From Leptolyngbyaceae cyanobacterium CSU_1_3 (GTDB lineage Bacteria > Cyanobacteriota > Cyanobacteriia > Leptolyngbyales > Leptolyngbyaceae), in assembly GCA_012034655.1 (NCBI GenBank), contig JAAUOZ010000017.1:1-45641 (forward strand): a stretch of 45,641 bases of DNA. Direction: 5' to 3'. A program made the position numbers and the translations under genes. Below are positions 8,681 through 17,140 of this stretch, piece after piece. A model generated the notes under the pieces. It was not told the DNA's origin, searched no databases, and saw only the letters and a list, made by a program, of their open reading frames with translations. Positions within the stretch are counted from its first letter, which is position 1. Each line of letters opens with the position of its first letter.

Positions 8681-9955
8681 TCACGCGCTGACCACCGATC
8701 GCTTCTTGGCGGGCTGCTCTTTCATCACTTTTGTATAGAGGTCGCCCAACTGCGAGGCAACGCCGTCCCAGCTAAACTTTTCTTCGACTCGCTTGCGACC
8801 TGCACGCCCCAACTGATCGCGCCAGCTAGGGTTGGCGAGGATGCGATCGAGTCCCGCGGCAAAGGCGAGATCGTCCTTAGGCGGAGCCAGCAGGCCCGTT
8901 ACTTCAGGAATGACGGTATATTGCAAGCCACCCACATCGCTGGCGATGACGGGTGTGTTGCTGGCCATGGCTTCGATCGCCACCAGTCCGAATGGTTCAT
9001 AATGACTGGGCACTAGGCAAACATCTGCGGCAGCGTAGTAAAGATGCAGGTTTTCGTTGCCGAGCCGACCCGGAAAGGTGGTAGTTTCTTGTAGGCCTAA
9101 TTCTGCAACAATGTCTTCAATTCGCTCTCGCTCAATACCATCGCTCTGACCGGGGCGGCTGCCTCCTCCCACAATCAACTTGAGGTTTTGGTCGCGCAGG
9201 GTAGACTGACTCACCGCCCGAACCGCCGTCTCAATGCCTTTGCGACGATCGAACCGCCCCACATATAGCACCACTTTCTGATCTTGAGGAATGCCTAGCT
9301 GCTGCCTCGCCTGGGCACGGCAGACAGAGCCAAACCGACGAATATCAGTCCCGCAGGGAATTACATCAATGTTGCCGTGGCTAGAAACCAGCGATCGCAT
9401 GTGATCTCGCTCTTGAGGGCTGGTGGCAATAATCCGTTCTGCCGATTCGAGGCAAGCTTTTTCGGTTGCCAGACGAGTTTTGGCAATCATCGGAATCGTG
9501 GCGATCGACTGATATTTGACCGCACCCAAAGAGTGATAGGTGTGCAACAGTTTTAGAGATTGCAGTTTTCTTAACTCCATACCAACCCAGCCCGACATCC
9601 AATAATGCGTATGGGCAAGGGTATACTGCACCTCATTTTCTGCTTGAAATCGCTGAAACGATTGCACAAATTCTGGCATGTGGGCAAACAGTTCATCTCT
9701 AGGAATGAAGGCTTTGGGGCCTGCCGCCAGGCGAATGGTGCGACATTGCCGACTGTGCTGCACGATCGTAGGCTGATTTGCATCAGATTGACGAGTGAAC
9801 ATATCCACCTGCCAACCTTGACGGGCCAAAGCTTCGCCAACCTGACGCACATACACGTTTTGTCCGCCAGCTTCTTCTTTCCCAATCTCAATGGCAGGGT
9901 CGCCATGTTCAGAAATTAAAGCAACTCGCAGTTGTTTTTGACCTAGAAAAAACAT
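8681..9955 (-). CDS. GT4-family glycosyltransferase
   Basis: Retaining GT-B glycosyltransferase of 424 residues. The N-terminal acceptor domain opens LRVALISEHGDPA and has the glycine-rich loop EEAGGQNVYVRQVGEAL and AHTHYWMSGWVG, features shared with sucrose-phosphate-synthase and MshA-like enzymes. The C-terminal nucleotide-sugar domain has YVGRFDRRKGIETAV and the EX7E motif in EPFGLVAIEAM. The ATG at 9955 is preferred to 10009 because the first 18 residues of the longer frame are not family-like. The exact sugar donor and acceptor are not determinable from the sequence, and no sugar-metabolism gene is adjacent. Confidence 0.85.
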   Translation of the reverse strand: MFFLGQKQLRVALISEHGDPAIEIGKEEAGGQNVYVRQVGEALARQGWQVDMFTRQSDANQPTIVQHSRQCRTIRLAAGPKAFIPRDELFAHMPEFVQSFQRFQAENEVQYTLAHTHYWMSGWVGMELRKLQSLKLLHTYHSLGAVKYQSIATIPMIAKTRLATEKACLESAERIIATSPQERDHMRSLVSSHGNIDVIPCGTDIRRFGSVCRAQARQQLGIPQDQKVVLYVGRFDRRKGIETAVRAVSQSTLRDQNLKLIVGGGSRPGQSDGIERERIEDIVAELGLQETTTFPGRLGNENLHLYYAAADVCLVPSHYEPFGLVAIEAMASNTPVIASDVGGLQYTVIPEVTGLLAPPKDDLAFAAGLDRILANPSWRDQLGRAGRKRVEEKFSWDGVASQLGDLYTKVMKEQPAKKRSVVSA

Positions 9956-10630
9956 AGTTCTAATTACCAAAATGCGGTGAATGGGGGCAGATTGTAAATT
10001 TGAGATCAATCACTTTCTATAACGCCATTGAATCTAAACATTACAATTAATGCTTTTTAGATCCATCAGTCATGGGTAAGAAAAGTGACTACAAGCTTGC
10101 CTACTTCAAGAATGAGAAAGTGCCAAATCGGACTCTATCATTCTGTAATTTTCAGGAGATATCTGTAGCTAAAAAAATCAAGCCTGAGCCTACAAATCGC
10201 TAGATAATGAACGAAATATATTGGTTGTTGACTCGGTTGGTCTGGCTAGGCTTATCGCTGACAAACCTTATCTAGCTTGATTACACGCTAAATTGCAAAG
10301 ATTCTGAGGAACCCACGATCGTTCTCAATCTTTCACCTCGTTTGAACAATCGTAAGTGAGAGATTGCTTGAAAGATAGTTTGAATTAACTGTGACTTGAC
10401 AGTGTAATAGCTGCTTTTGTGCTACTGCAATACTCGATTGCAATTGACTAAAAAATCGATCGTTGATGCAGGTTCAGGAACACCAATCTTTCAAACGAAT
10501 CGTTTTGAAAATTTTACTCTAACCCGACTAGAAAACAATAAATCTCACCTAAAATCATCCCAAAGTAATATTTTTCTTGACAACTACCCAACCTTGACAA
10601 TAAAAATTTGCCCCGCCTTGCTAATTGCAA

Positions 10631-10743
10631 GGCGGAATGATTGATCAGACGCATTTCGACTCCGCTCAAGGCTCAAAATCTCCCCTAGAAGAGGGTTTCG
10701 ACTGCGCTCAAACCTCTTCTAGTTGGCTTTAATTTCACCCCGC
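10631..10743. repeat. Dispersed repeat family E, copy 1
   Basis: Shares GGC(G/A)GAATGATTG(A/G)TCAGA, then GCATTTCGACT, CGCTCAAGGCTCAAAATC and TTGGCTTTAATTTCACCCC with 25403-25520. The middle folds as an imperfect hairpin built on GGGTTTCGACTGCGCTCAA-type arms. Confidence 0.8.
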
Positions 10744-10859
10744 TACATTAGCGATCGTAGGTGAATTGTGAGAAAGGATTCCTGTGGAGTCTTTTTTCGC
10801 AAAGCCTCTCACTCTCACAAATCATTTAAGTCTGCTATTGGGTTGAGCTTGATATCGAT

Positions 10860-10972
10860 AGAAGCTCAAACATAGAGAAGAAACTCAAACATAGAGAAGA
10901 AACTCAAACATAGAGAAGAAGCTCAAACATAGAGAAGAAGCTCAAACATAGAGAAGAAGCTCAAACATAGAG
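10860..10972. repeat. 19-bp tandem repeat array
   Basis: About six units of AAGAAGCTCAAACATAGAG; units two and three carry A where the others carry G in the AAGAA(A/G)CTC part. It ends 22 bases before the stop codon of the HMA-domain gene. Confidence 0.92.
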
Positions 10973-10994
10973 AAAAATCGCTCATCGGAATCTT

Positions 10995-11192
10995 CTAACT
11001 ATCCACCGTGTAACCGGCCCCAACGATCGCATCTCTAATGGTTGCTTTAGGCTGTTGCGTGTCAATGCTCACAAGTTTGGTTTTGAGATCTGCGACAATT
11101 TTGGCACTGGGATCGATCGCCTGCACAGCGTTTGTGATGGTGTTGGCACAGTTAGAGCAGGCCATATTGGGAACTGTGAATTCTAGGAGCAT
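10995..11192 (-). CDS. Heavy-metal-associated (HMA) domain protein, copper-chaperone type
   Basis: 65-residue single-domain ferredoxin-like HMA protein. The metal-binding loop is MACSNC (residues 10-15, the MxCxxC motif), and the C-terminal strand is DAIVGAGYTVDS. The size and fold match Atx1/CopZ-type chaperones, which deliver Cu(I) to P-type ATPases; in cyanobacteria this supplies thylakoid plastocyanin. No ATPase or regulator is adjacent, so metal choice is inferred. It stands alone between a 19-bp tandem array downstream and a 12-bp array upstream. Confidence 0.88.
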   Translation of the reverse strand: MLLEFTVPNMACSNCANTITNAVQAIDPSAKIVADLKTKLVSIDTQQPKATIRDAIVGAGYTVDS

Positions 11193-11238
11193 AGATTGAG
11201 TGATGCCGTTTAAGAGGTGGTCTGCTTCTATTCTCCAC

Positions 11239-11334
11239 GGTTTTGCCTGTGGTTTTATCTGTGGTTTTATCTGTGGTTTTATCTGTGGTTTTATCTGTGG
11301 TTTTGCCTGTGGTTTTGCCTGTGGTTTTGTCTGC
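11239..11334. repeat. 12-bp tandem repeat array
   Basis: Eight exact-length units of GGTTTT(A/G)(T/C)CTGT, with four central GGTTTTATCTGT units flanked by GGTTTTGCCTGT variants. It lies about 47-142 bases upstream of the HMA gene start, so it could sit in or above its promoter. The unit is divisible by three, but the 64-codon frame across it is just the repeat read through. Confidence 0.92.
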
Positions 11335-11391
11335 TAAAGAAACGTGAAGGAGCCACGCAAGCGGCAGGCTTTGAGGGCGACTCGCCCGCTC

Positions 11392-11433
11392 TGGGAGAGG
11401 GGTTGGGGTAAGGGTCTTCTGAGTTTTGTCAGC
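11392..11433. repeat. Repeat family J end, copy 1
   Basis: GGGGTTGGGGT(A/G)AGGGTCTT followed by CTGAGTTTTGTCAG, also present at 19611-19645 and 42204-42236. This is the conserved right end of a MITE-like repeat; here no matching left end is clear. Confidence 0.7.
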
Positions 11434-11445
11434 CAGATTGCCAAT

Positions 11446-12480
11446 CTAAAGCCCCAAACTCACTCCCCCCTTGGGAGCGATCGCTGACCCTAAGCTAACC
11501 TGGTTTGGGCTGGGCTGACCTTGCTCATAGTTCGTGATATTCGAGAGCGTGGTTTCAGAAATATTTTGCAGCGCCTCTTTGGTGAAAAATGCCTGATGAG
11601 CCGTGACCAGCACATTGGGAAACGTCATTAACCGTTCAAACAGGTCGTCTTGAATAATCTGATTCGACAAATCTTCAAAAAACAAATCAGATTCTTGCTC
11701 GTACACATCCAAGCCGAGCGACCCAATTTTTTGAGACTTCAACCCCTGAATCACATCCTCAGTCTGAATCAACGCCCCGCGACTAGTGTTGATAATCATC
11801 ACGCCTTGTTTCATCTGCGCGATCGCATCTTGATTGATCAGGTGATGGGTTTCGGGGGTGAGGGGGCAATGTAGCGTGATAATATCAGCCTCCTTCAAGA
11901 GTTTCGATCGCTCGACATATTTGGCTCCTACCGCTTCACAGGCAGGGTTGACAGAAACATCGGCCGCGAGAATTTGACAGCCAAACCCGTGCATAATTTG
12001 AGCGACGACCTGTCCGATTTTTCCAGTACCGATGATGCCGATCGTGCGATTGTGCAGGTCAAATCCGAGTAGCCCATCTAGGGAAAAGTTGCCTTCTCGC
12101 ACTCGGTTGTAGGCGCGGTGAATTTTGCGATTGAGGGTGAGAATCAGCCCCAGGGTGTGTTCGGCAACGGCATAGGGCGAATAGCCTGGAACGCGAACGA
12201 TCGCCATTCCCAGTTTTGCGGCTGCTTTGAGATCGACATTGTTAAACCCTGCACAGCGCAGGGCGATCAGCCGAGTCCCGTGAGCCGCTAGCATTTCTAA
12301 AACACGGGCATCGAGTTGATCGTTGACAAACACACAAACCGCCGCAAAGTTTCTCGCTAATGAGGCAGTTTCACGGGTTAGACGCGGCTCAAAGAAGACT
12401 AGCTCATGCTCATAATCGTAGTTAGCAGTGATGAAGAATTGGCGATCGTAGGCTTTTGTGCTGAAGACGGCAACTTTCAT
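11446..12480 (-). CDS. D-lactate dehydrogenase-type 2-hydroxyacid dehydrogenase
   Basis: NAD-dependent D-isomer 2-hydroxyacid dehydrogenase of 344 residues, probably reducing pyruvate to D-lactate. The start at 12480 gives [16 protein letters not shown], the typical bacterial D-LDH opening. The Rossmann motif is [16 protein letters not shown], and the catalytic residues are visible as Arg in [11 protein letters not shown], Glu in the LGLDVYEQE block and His in [13 protein letters not shown]. The block [13 protein letters not shown] is characteristic of the D-LDH subgroup. The frame stays open upstream to 12933, but that part overlaps the divergent glyQ and is not family-like. Confidence 0.9.
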   Translation of the reverse strand: MKVAVFSTKAYDRQFFITANYDYEHELVFFEPRLTRETASLARNFAAVCVFVNDQLDARVLEMLAAHGTRLIALRCAGFNNVDLKAAAKLGMAIVRVPGYSPYAVAEHTLGLILTLNRKIHRAYNRVREGNFSLDGLLGFDLHNRTIGIIGTGKIGQVVAQIMHGFGCQILAADVSVNPACEAVGAKYVERSKLLKEADIITLHCPLTPETHHLINQDAIAQMKQGVMIINTSRGALIQTEDVIQGLKSQKIGSLGLDVYEQESDLFFEDLSNQIIQDDLFERLMTFPNVLVTAHQAFFTKEALQNISETTLSNITNYEQGQPSPNQVSLGSAIAPKGGVSLGL

Positions 12481-12666
12481 GGTGACTGTTTTAAAGGGCT
12501 GAGTGTAGTTTGCAAGCGATTGACTCTTCAGTCTAGCGGACAGTCTTTGGAGATCATTTTCATTAGCGCAATCCTTTCGCAAGATTGCCAGTTTGCTCGA
12601 TCGCCCGTTCAGGCTGCCACTTTGAGCGACAATTAGAGCACGAAGACGGAAGAGAGGTAGGTTTCT

Positions 12667-13536
12667 GTGAATTTTCAGACGGTGATTGCGACGCTGCATC
12701 AATTTTGGAGCGATCGAGGATGTTTGATCGTCCAACCCTACGACACCGAAAAGGGAGCCGGAACCAAAAGCCCCCATACCTTTTTGAGAGCGATCGGCCC
12801 CGAACCCTGGTCGGTTGCCTATGTAGAACCCTGCCGTCGTCCTGGGGATGGGCGCTATGGCGAAAACCCCAACCGGGTGCAGCATTATTATCAATATCAA
12901 GTGTTGATCAAGCCTTCGCCCGACACCATTCAAGATATTTATCTCGACTCCCTCAAAGCCTTAGGCATTCGCCCCGAAGATCACGACATTCGCTTCGTTG
13001 AAGACAACTGGGAAGATGCCGCCGTGGGCGCGTGGGGAGTCGGCTGGGAGGTGTGGCTCGACGGCATGGAGGTGACGCAGTTCACCTACTTTCAGCAGTG
13101 TGGTGGCATCGACTGTCACCCTGTGTCGATCGAGATCACCTACGGGCTGGAACGCCTGACAATGTATCTCCAGAATGTCAACTCGATTTTTGAGATTCAA
13201 TGGAACGATCGCCTAACCTACGGTGATGTGCATTTGCAAGGCGAAATTGAGAACTCAACCTATAACTTTGAAGCCTCCAACCCAGAGTTGCTGTTTACGT
13301 TGTTCAAACTCTACGAACAAGAAGCAAAACAACTGATGGAGAAAAAATTGGTGCTCCCGGCGTTTGATCAGGTGCTGAAATGCTCTCACACCTTCAATTT
13401 GCTAGATGCGCGAGGGGTAATCTCTGTCACCGAACGAGCGCGATATATTGGCGGCATCCGAGGCTTGGCCCGACAGGTAGCTCAGCTTTATTTGAAGCAG
13501 CGCGAGCAACTTGGGTTTCCCTTGCTAACAAGGTAA
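12667..13536 (+). CDS. glyQ: Glycyl-tRNA synthetase alpha subunit
   Basis: Catalytic alpha subunit of the tetrameric bacterial glycyl-tRNA synthetase (class II), 289 residues. Family blocks include [46 protein letters not shown] and the class-II-like [10 protein letters not shown] and LERLTMYLQ. The start codon is GTG at 12667, preceded by GAGAGGTAG as a ribosome binding site. The beta subunit gene glyS is not in the window. It is divergent from the D-LDH gene, with 186 bases between the starts. Confidence 0.96.
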   Translation: MNFQTVIATLHQFWSDRGCLIVQPYDTEKGAGTKSPHTFLRAIGPEPWSVAYVEPCRRPGDGRYGENPNRVQHYYQYQVLIKPSPDTIQDIYLDSLKALGIRPEDHDIRFVEDNWEDAAVGAWGVGWEVWLDGMEVTQFTYFQQCGGIDCHPVSIEITYGLERLTMYLQNVNSIFEIQWNDRLTYGDVHLQGEIENSTYNFEASNPELLFTLFKLYEQEAKQLMEKKLVLPAFDQVLKCSHTFNLLDARGVISVTERARYIGGIRGLARQVAQLYLKQREQLGFPLLTR

Positions 13537-13584
13537 GCTCAAAAGCGAATTACTGAGTCTTCCATTTAAAGATGAAAACTTGAC

Positions 13585-13606
13585 CACACAAACGATCGTT
13601 TGTGTG
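13585..13606. terminator. 22-bp perfect palindrome downstream of glyQ
   Basis: An uninterrupted self-complementary sequence of 22 bases centred on CGATCG, with CACACAAA and TTTGTGTG as the outer arms. It lies 49 bases past the glyQ stop. It could act as a terminator or as an operator; it is not followed by a good T-run. Confidence 0.4.
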
Positions 13607-13699
13607 AAAGATTGATTAGCCAACTTACGGTACGGATACTATTTTTTACTGATCTAGATACCATTTGGCTGATCTCCCAACCCTGGTCAAGCGCGACCT

Positions 13700-15358
13700 A
13701 TGAAGAACTCAGCGGCTCATCGTCCGATGCTCCAAACTTTGGCAATCATCTTGCTAATCGTAGGCATATGCTTTAGGTTTACCAATCTTGGTGAGAAGGT
13801 TTTCTGGATCGATGAAGCAGCAACCTCCTTTCGGATCTCTGGCTATTCAGAAGTAGAATTCATGGATTCGTTTACCTACGATCGCATCATTGGGGCTAAA
13901 GAGTTTGACAAATATCAACAACCTAGCCCAGAAAAAAATAGCCTGGATGTGATCAAAAATTTAGCCGCAGAAGAGCCTCAGCTTTCACCCTTATATTTTG
14001 TAATATTGAGAACCTGGACGGACTGGTTTGGGAGCGCGATCGTCTCCGTCAGGCTGCTCTCTGTGGTGATTAGTTTACTAATTTTTCCCTGCCTCTATTG
14101 GCTGTGCATCGAGTTATTTCAGTCTGCCCAAATCGCTTGGATGGCAGTTGCGATCGTGGCAGTTTCTCCCTTTCATGTTTTATTTGCCCAAGAAGCCAGG
14201 CCCTATGCACTCCACACTCTAACGATCGTGCTATCGAGTGCTGTTTTGCTCAAAGCAATTCGGCAGCCTAACAAGCTAAATTGGATGTTATATGCTGCCA
14301 CCATTGCATCAGGGCTTTACTCATTTTTGCTCTTCGCCCTTGTTGCGATCGCCCACGGAATTTATGTGGGCATTCGCGAAATTACTATCAATAAATTCCA
14401 TTCTAAAAAAATCTTAATTCACTACTTACTTGCCTCTGCTGCGGGTTTTATTGCTTCGATTCCTTGGCTGGCGATCGTAGTGATAAATTCTTCTAGAATT
14501 CCTCAATTAGATGAAACAAAGATTGTTCAAAAAAGTGGGCTTGCGGTGCTCAGAGACTTGGCAGGCGGAATTCGACAAATCTTTTTTGACCTAAACTCTG
14601 ATGCCTATGCCTCTAATATTCAGATCTTTGCTCAAAGCTTCGATCTGCACCCTCTAACCAAGATTTTATACCCGGTTTTCAATCTTCTTTTCCTGGGTTT
14701 GATTGGCTATGCCGCTTACATTGTGGCGCGCAAAACTTCTCAACAAGTATGGCTGTTTGTCGGGTCGATCGGCATCGTTGGTCTGGTCTTCCTCATCGCC
14801 CTCGAAAAGCTCTTACCTCGATACTCAATTGCTACTTACTTGAGCCTTGAAATTCTGGTCGCATTTTTGTTAGCGGTGAAGCTGCTTTCTCCCGAAATGA
14901 AGCGCACTAAAAAACTTTTCTGGAGAATTACTGCAACCCTTCTGATTGCGATGGGAATTTTATCTTGCTACGTTAGTTCTCAAGCAGAAACCTGGTGGAG
15001 CAAGGGCAACAGCCACGATATCACGCTTGCCAATATCATCAATCAGTCACCAAAACCACTAATCGTCAGCGATGCTTTTCCTATAGAACTGCTGTCTATT
15101 GGTCACTATCTCAACGAAAAAGTTCGTCTTCAAATTCAGTCACAATGTGGTTTCTGTGTTGCATCGCCTACAATCAACAAGCCCATCACCTTCCCAAAAA
15201 TTCCTGATACATTTAGCAGTCTTTTCTTGTTCCTTCCCTCCAAAACTTTGAAGAATGAACTTGAGAAAACCTACCAAGTTTCTCCCCTTCAAGAGTACGA
15301 TCGTGGCGATCAAAGTCAGTTTATTAATGTCTGGCGATTGACCCAAAAATCAAACTAA
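13700..15358 (+). CDS. GT-C family membrane glycosyltransferase (GT39/ArnT-like)
   Basis: Polytopic membrane protein of 552 residues with about eleven hydrophobic segments. The first loop carries EKVFWIDEAATSFR, the position of the catalytic acidic residue in dolichyl-phosphate-mannose and ArnT-type GT-C enzymes. A second conserved area is FAQEARPYALHTL, typical of bacterial PMT-2 relatives. Such enzymes transfer a sugar from a polyprenyl phosphate to an envelope acceptor. The soluble C-terminal part (about 425-550) has Cys-rich QSQCGFCVASPT. Donor and acceptor are unknown. It is a single gene with repeat F following it. Confidence 0.82.
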   Translation: MKNSAAHRPMLQTLAIILLIVGICFRFTNLGEKVFWIDEAATSFRISGYSEVEFMDSFTYDRIIGAKEFDKYQQPSPEKNSLDVIKNLAAEEPQLSPLYFVILRTWTDWFGSAIVSVRLLSVVISLLIFPCLYWLCIELFQSAQIAWMAVAIVAVSPFHVLFAQEARPYALHTLTIVLSSAVLLKAIRQPNKLNWMLYAATIASGLYSFLLFALVAIAHGIYVGIREITINKFHSKKILIHYLLASAAGFIASIPWLAIVVINSSRIPQLDETKIVQKSGLAVLRDLAGGIRQIFFDLNSDAYASNIQIFAQSFDLHPLTKILYPVFNLLFLGLIGYAAYIVARKTSQQVWLFVGSIGIVGLVFLIALEKLLPRYSIATYLSLEILVAFLLAVKLLSPEMKRTKKLFWRITATLLIAMGILSCYVSSQAETWWSKGNSHDITLANIINQSPKPLIVSDAFPIELLSIGHYLNEKVRLQIQSQCGFCVASPTINKPITFPKIPDTFSSLFLFLPSKTLKNELEKTYQVSPLQEYDRGDQSQFINVWRLTQKSN

Positions 15359-15365
15359 GGGTTTG

Positions 15366-15476
15366 CCTGAAAATAAAATACCAGAGAATTGGGTTTCGGC
15401 TCCGCTCAACCCTCGATGGTTGAAGGTTAAGCGAAATCGAAACCTGGCGGGTGATACATGATTAACTCACAGATCC
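15366..15476. repeat. Dispersed repeat family F, copy 1
   Basis: Starts CCTGAAAATAAAATACCAG and ends CATGATTAACTCACAGATCC. The reverse complement of 35629-35742 matches along its whole length of about 110 bp. The core folds as GGGTTTCG...CGAAACC. Confidence 0.85.
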
Positions 15477-15486
15477 CTCATCTCAT

Positions 15487-15514
15487 AAAAATCCTCCAAC
15501 CTAATGGCTGGAGG
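15487..15514 (-). terminator. Hairpin terminator for the gene at 15571-16026
   Basis: Stem CCTCCAACC (15493-15501) with GGCTGGAGG (15506-15514) around a TAAT loop; read on the minus strand the hairpin is followed by ATTTTTATG. This is the arrangement of an intrinsic terminator for the minus-strand gene whose stop is at 15571. Confidence 0.7.
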
Positions 15515-15570
15515 AGATCCGGGTACTTGGAGAAACTTTGGCTAAAAAACGGTTGTTTGATGTAGCAGAG

Positions 15571-16026
15571 CTAGCGTACAGAATTCAACTCCTCTAACTT
15601 TTCACAACAACAAGCCTCCTTCGGAAAGCCAGTCAACATCAACTCAGGATGCTCAACCTCTGGGTGTTTCGCCAAAATCTCACCCATTACTGAATCAGAC
15701 TTGCCAGAACCTCGGACTCTTTGCAGCAACCCAAACACCAAAAAACCACCGATCGCCATCAACCCTGCACCTGCAATTTTCAAATCGGTGGTGGAGTCAG
15801 ATGAACCAAAACTTGAGCGAGGGGTGTCGCTAGACGAGTTGCCAGGCAGCGATCGTCGCGGATTCAGCACATCAGCAGAAGGTGAATTGGGCGATCGCCC
15901 TGAGCCAACCCCCGTCGAATCAATCTTGTTGTGATAGCAAGCGTTCGCAGAAACAGAGCCAACCAGAACACTGCCTAAAATAACAGTAGAAAGAGCGATC
16001 GCCAAAGACACACGGGACTTGATCAT
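15571..16026 (-). CDS. Hypothetical exported/membrane protein with a Cys-triplet tail
   Basis: 151 residues, not recognised as a named family. An N-terminal signal-like hydrophobic stretch (about 6-27) ends in SVSANA. A low-complexity Ser/Pro/Gly segment follows (about 38-78), then a second hydrophobic segment (DLKIAGAGLMAIGGFLVFGLL, about 82-102) with a basic flank. The tail is MGEILAKHPEVEHPELMLTGF followed by PKEACCCEKLEELNSVR. Three adjacent cysteines close to the C-terminus are unusual and could bind a metal or be acylated. It is transcribed divergently from the M48 protease gene and has a good terminator. Confidence 0.7.
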   Translation of the reverse strand: MIKSRVSLAIALSTVILGSVLVGSVSANACYHNKIDSTGVGSGRSPNSPSADVLNPRRSLPGNSSSDTPRSSFGSSDSTTDLKIAGAGLMAIGGFLVFGLLQRVRGSGKSDSVMGEILAKHPEVEHPELMLTGFPKEACCCEKLEELNSVR

Positions 16027-16123
16027 GGTCTTGTACGAAAAAACAGCACGATAATTATACGAGTGAGCTTAGCGACAAAAACAGCCACATCGATCACAAA
16101 AGTAGCGAAACTTAACTCACCCC

Positions 16124-17106
16124 ATGCCTACGTATCCTGGAATTTCTAGCAATGCCTTTCGGCATCCCCTTGATAGTCAAGCAGAGCAAGCGCTGCGAAG
16201 TGTGCCGGGCTTTGACCTGATCGCCCGCAAGTTCGTCGAGTTCGTCTACGAACGCCCACGCTTTGTGCATCTGATGGGCAACAGCATTGAAGTCGGGCCC
16301 CGGCAATATGCCAGCATCTATCAGATTTTTCGAGACTGTCTGCGCGATCTAGATATTCACCCAGAACCCACCCTGTTTGTCTGCCAGGCTCCCCTAGTCA
16401 ACGCCTACGCCCTAGGCAAGAACGCCCCTGCGTGGTGCTGAACACCGGACTTCTAGACCTGCTCAGTGAACAAGAATTGCGATCGGTGATTGCCCACGAA
16501 CTCGGCCATCTCAAATGCGGTCACACTACGCTGACCCAAATGGGGATCTGGGTCAGCCTGGCCCTGTCTGGACTGGCAGAAATGACCTTTGGTTTGAGCA
16601 GTCTGATCAGCACTGGCTTGCTTTTGGCCTTCTACGAATGGTCTCGCAAAGCAGAACTGTCTGCCGATCGCGCGGCTCTTTTGGTCATGGACGATCTCAA
16701 CCCCGTTTTGCACAGCATGATGCGCTTGGCAGGAGGCAGCAGCAAATACGCCCACGAGATCAGTCTAGATGAGTTTGCCCGCCAGAGCGATCGCTACCAG
16801 GCACTCGACCAAGATGGACTGAACCAAGCCTACAAATTTATGCTCTACAACAACCTCTCAGAGGGCATTTTTTTGACCCATCCCTTCACGGTTGAGCGAG
16901 TTCACCATCTCCAAGCTTGGGCCAAGTCTCAGGAGTTTCAGCAGATTCGTCAACATCATTATCCACGGGCGGGGGCAGAAGGCTCAGTCGATGTCTCCCC
17001 CAAAGCAACTCCCAACTCTACAGCCCCTAACCCAGAAGCCGAAGCCTTGCGACGACAAATCGAGGAATTGCAGCAAGAAATCGATCGCATCAAGAAAACA
17101 CCTTAA
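16124..17106 (+). CDS. M48-family zinc metalloprotease (frameshifted)
   Basis: Peptidase of the Ste24/HtpX superfamily, about 327 residues once the frame is repaired. The first frame (16124-16441) runs MPTYPGISSNAFRHPL...PTLFVCQAPLVNAYALGKNAP and then goes off. The second frame resumes at 16432 with VVLNTGLLDLL and holds the zinc motif AHELGHLKCGH, a hydrophobic pair of segments and the third-ligand motif AELSADRAAL. Adding one base in GCCCCTGCG (16424-16432) joins them without loss. The C-terminal 35 residues are a coiled-coil-like EALRRQIEELQQEIDRIKK. Either a sequencing error at a C-run or a true pseudogene. Confidence 0.85.
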
Positions 17107-17140
17107 ATCCTTCGGCAAGCTCCTTCTCTAATCTCAGGAT

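Larger units (their letters stand above)
9956..10994. other. 1-kb region with repeats, no convincing gene
   Basis: A/T-rich, with no supported gene; the 75-codon frame at 10417-10644 has no family features. It contains dispersed repeat E copy 1 (10631-10743) and the 19-bp tandem array (10860-10972), plus several GATCG-containing imperfect palindromes around 10310-10380. The promoter of the glycosyltransferase should lie just above 9955. Confidence 0.65.

Noticed and set aside
10417-10644. 75-codon plus-strand gene
   Set aside because: A/T-rich frame with no domain features, running into dispersed repeat E.
4721-11334. CRISPR-like arrays at the tandem repeats
   Set aside because: Units of 12, 13 and 19 bp are head-to-tail with no spacers, and no cas genes are present.
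12481-12933. N-terminal extension of the D-LDH-type dehydrogenase
   Set aside because: It overlaps the start of glyQ and has no similarity to the family; the ATG at 12480 gives the normal protein.
16124-17106. Programmed frameshifting in the M48 gene
   Set aside because: No slippery heptamer or downstream structure stands out, and five other genes show the same kind of break, which fits error or decay better.
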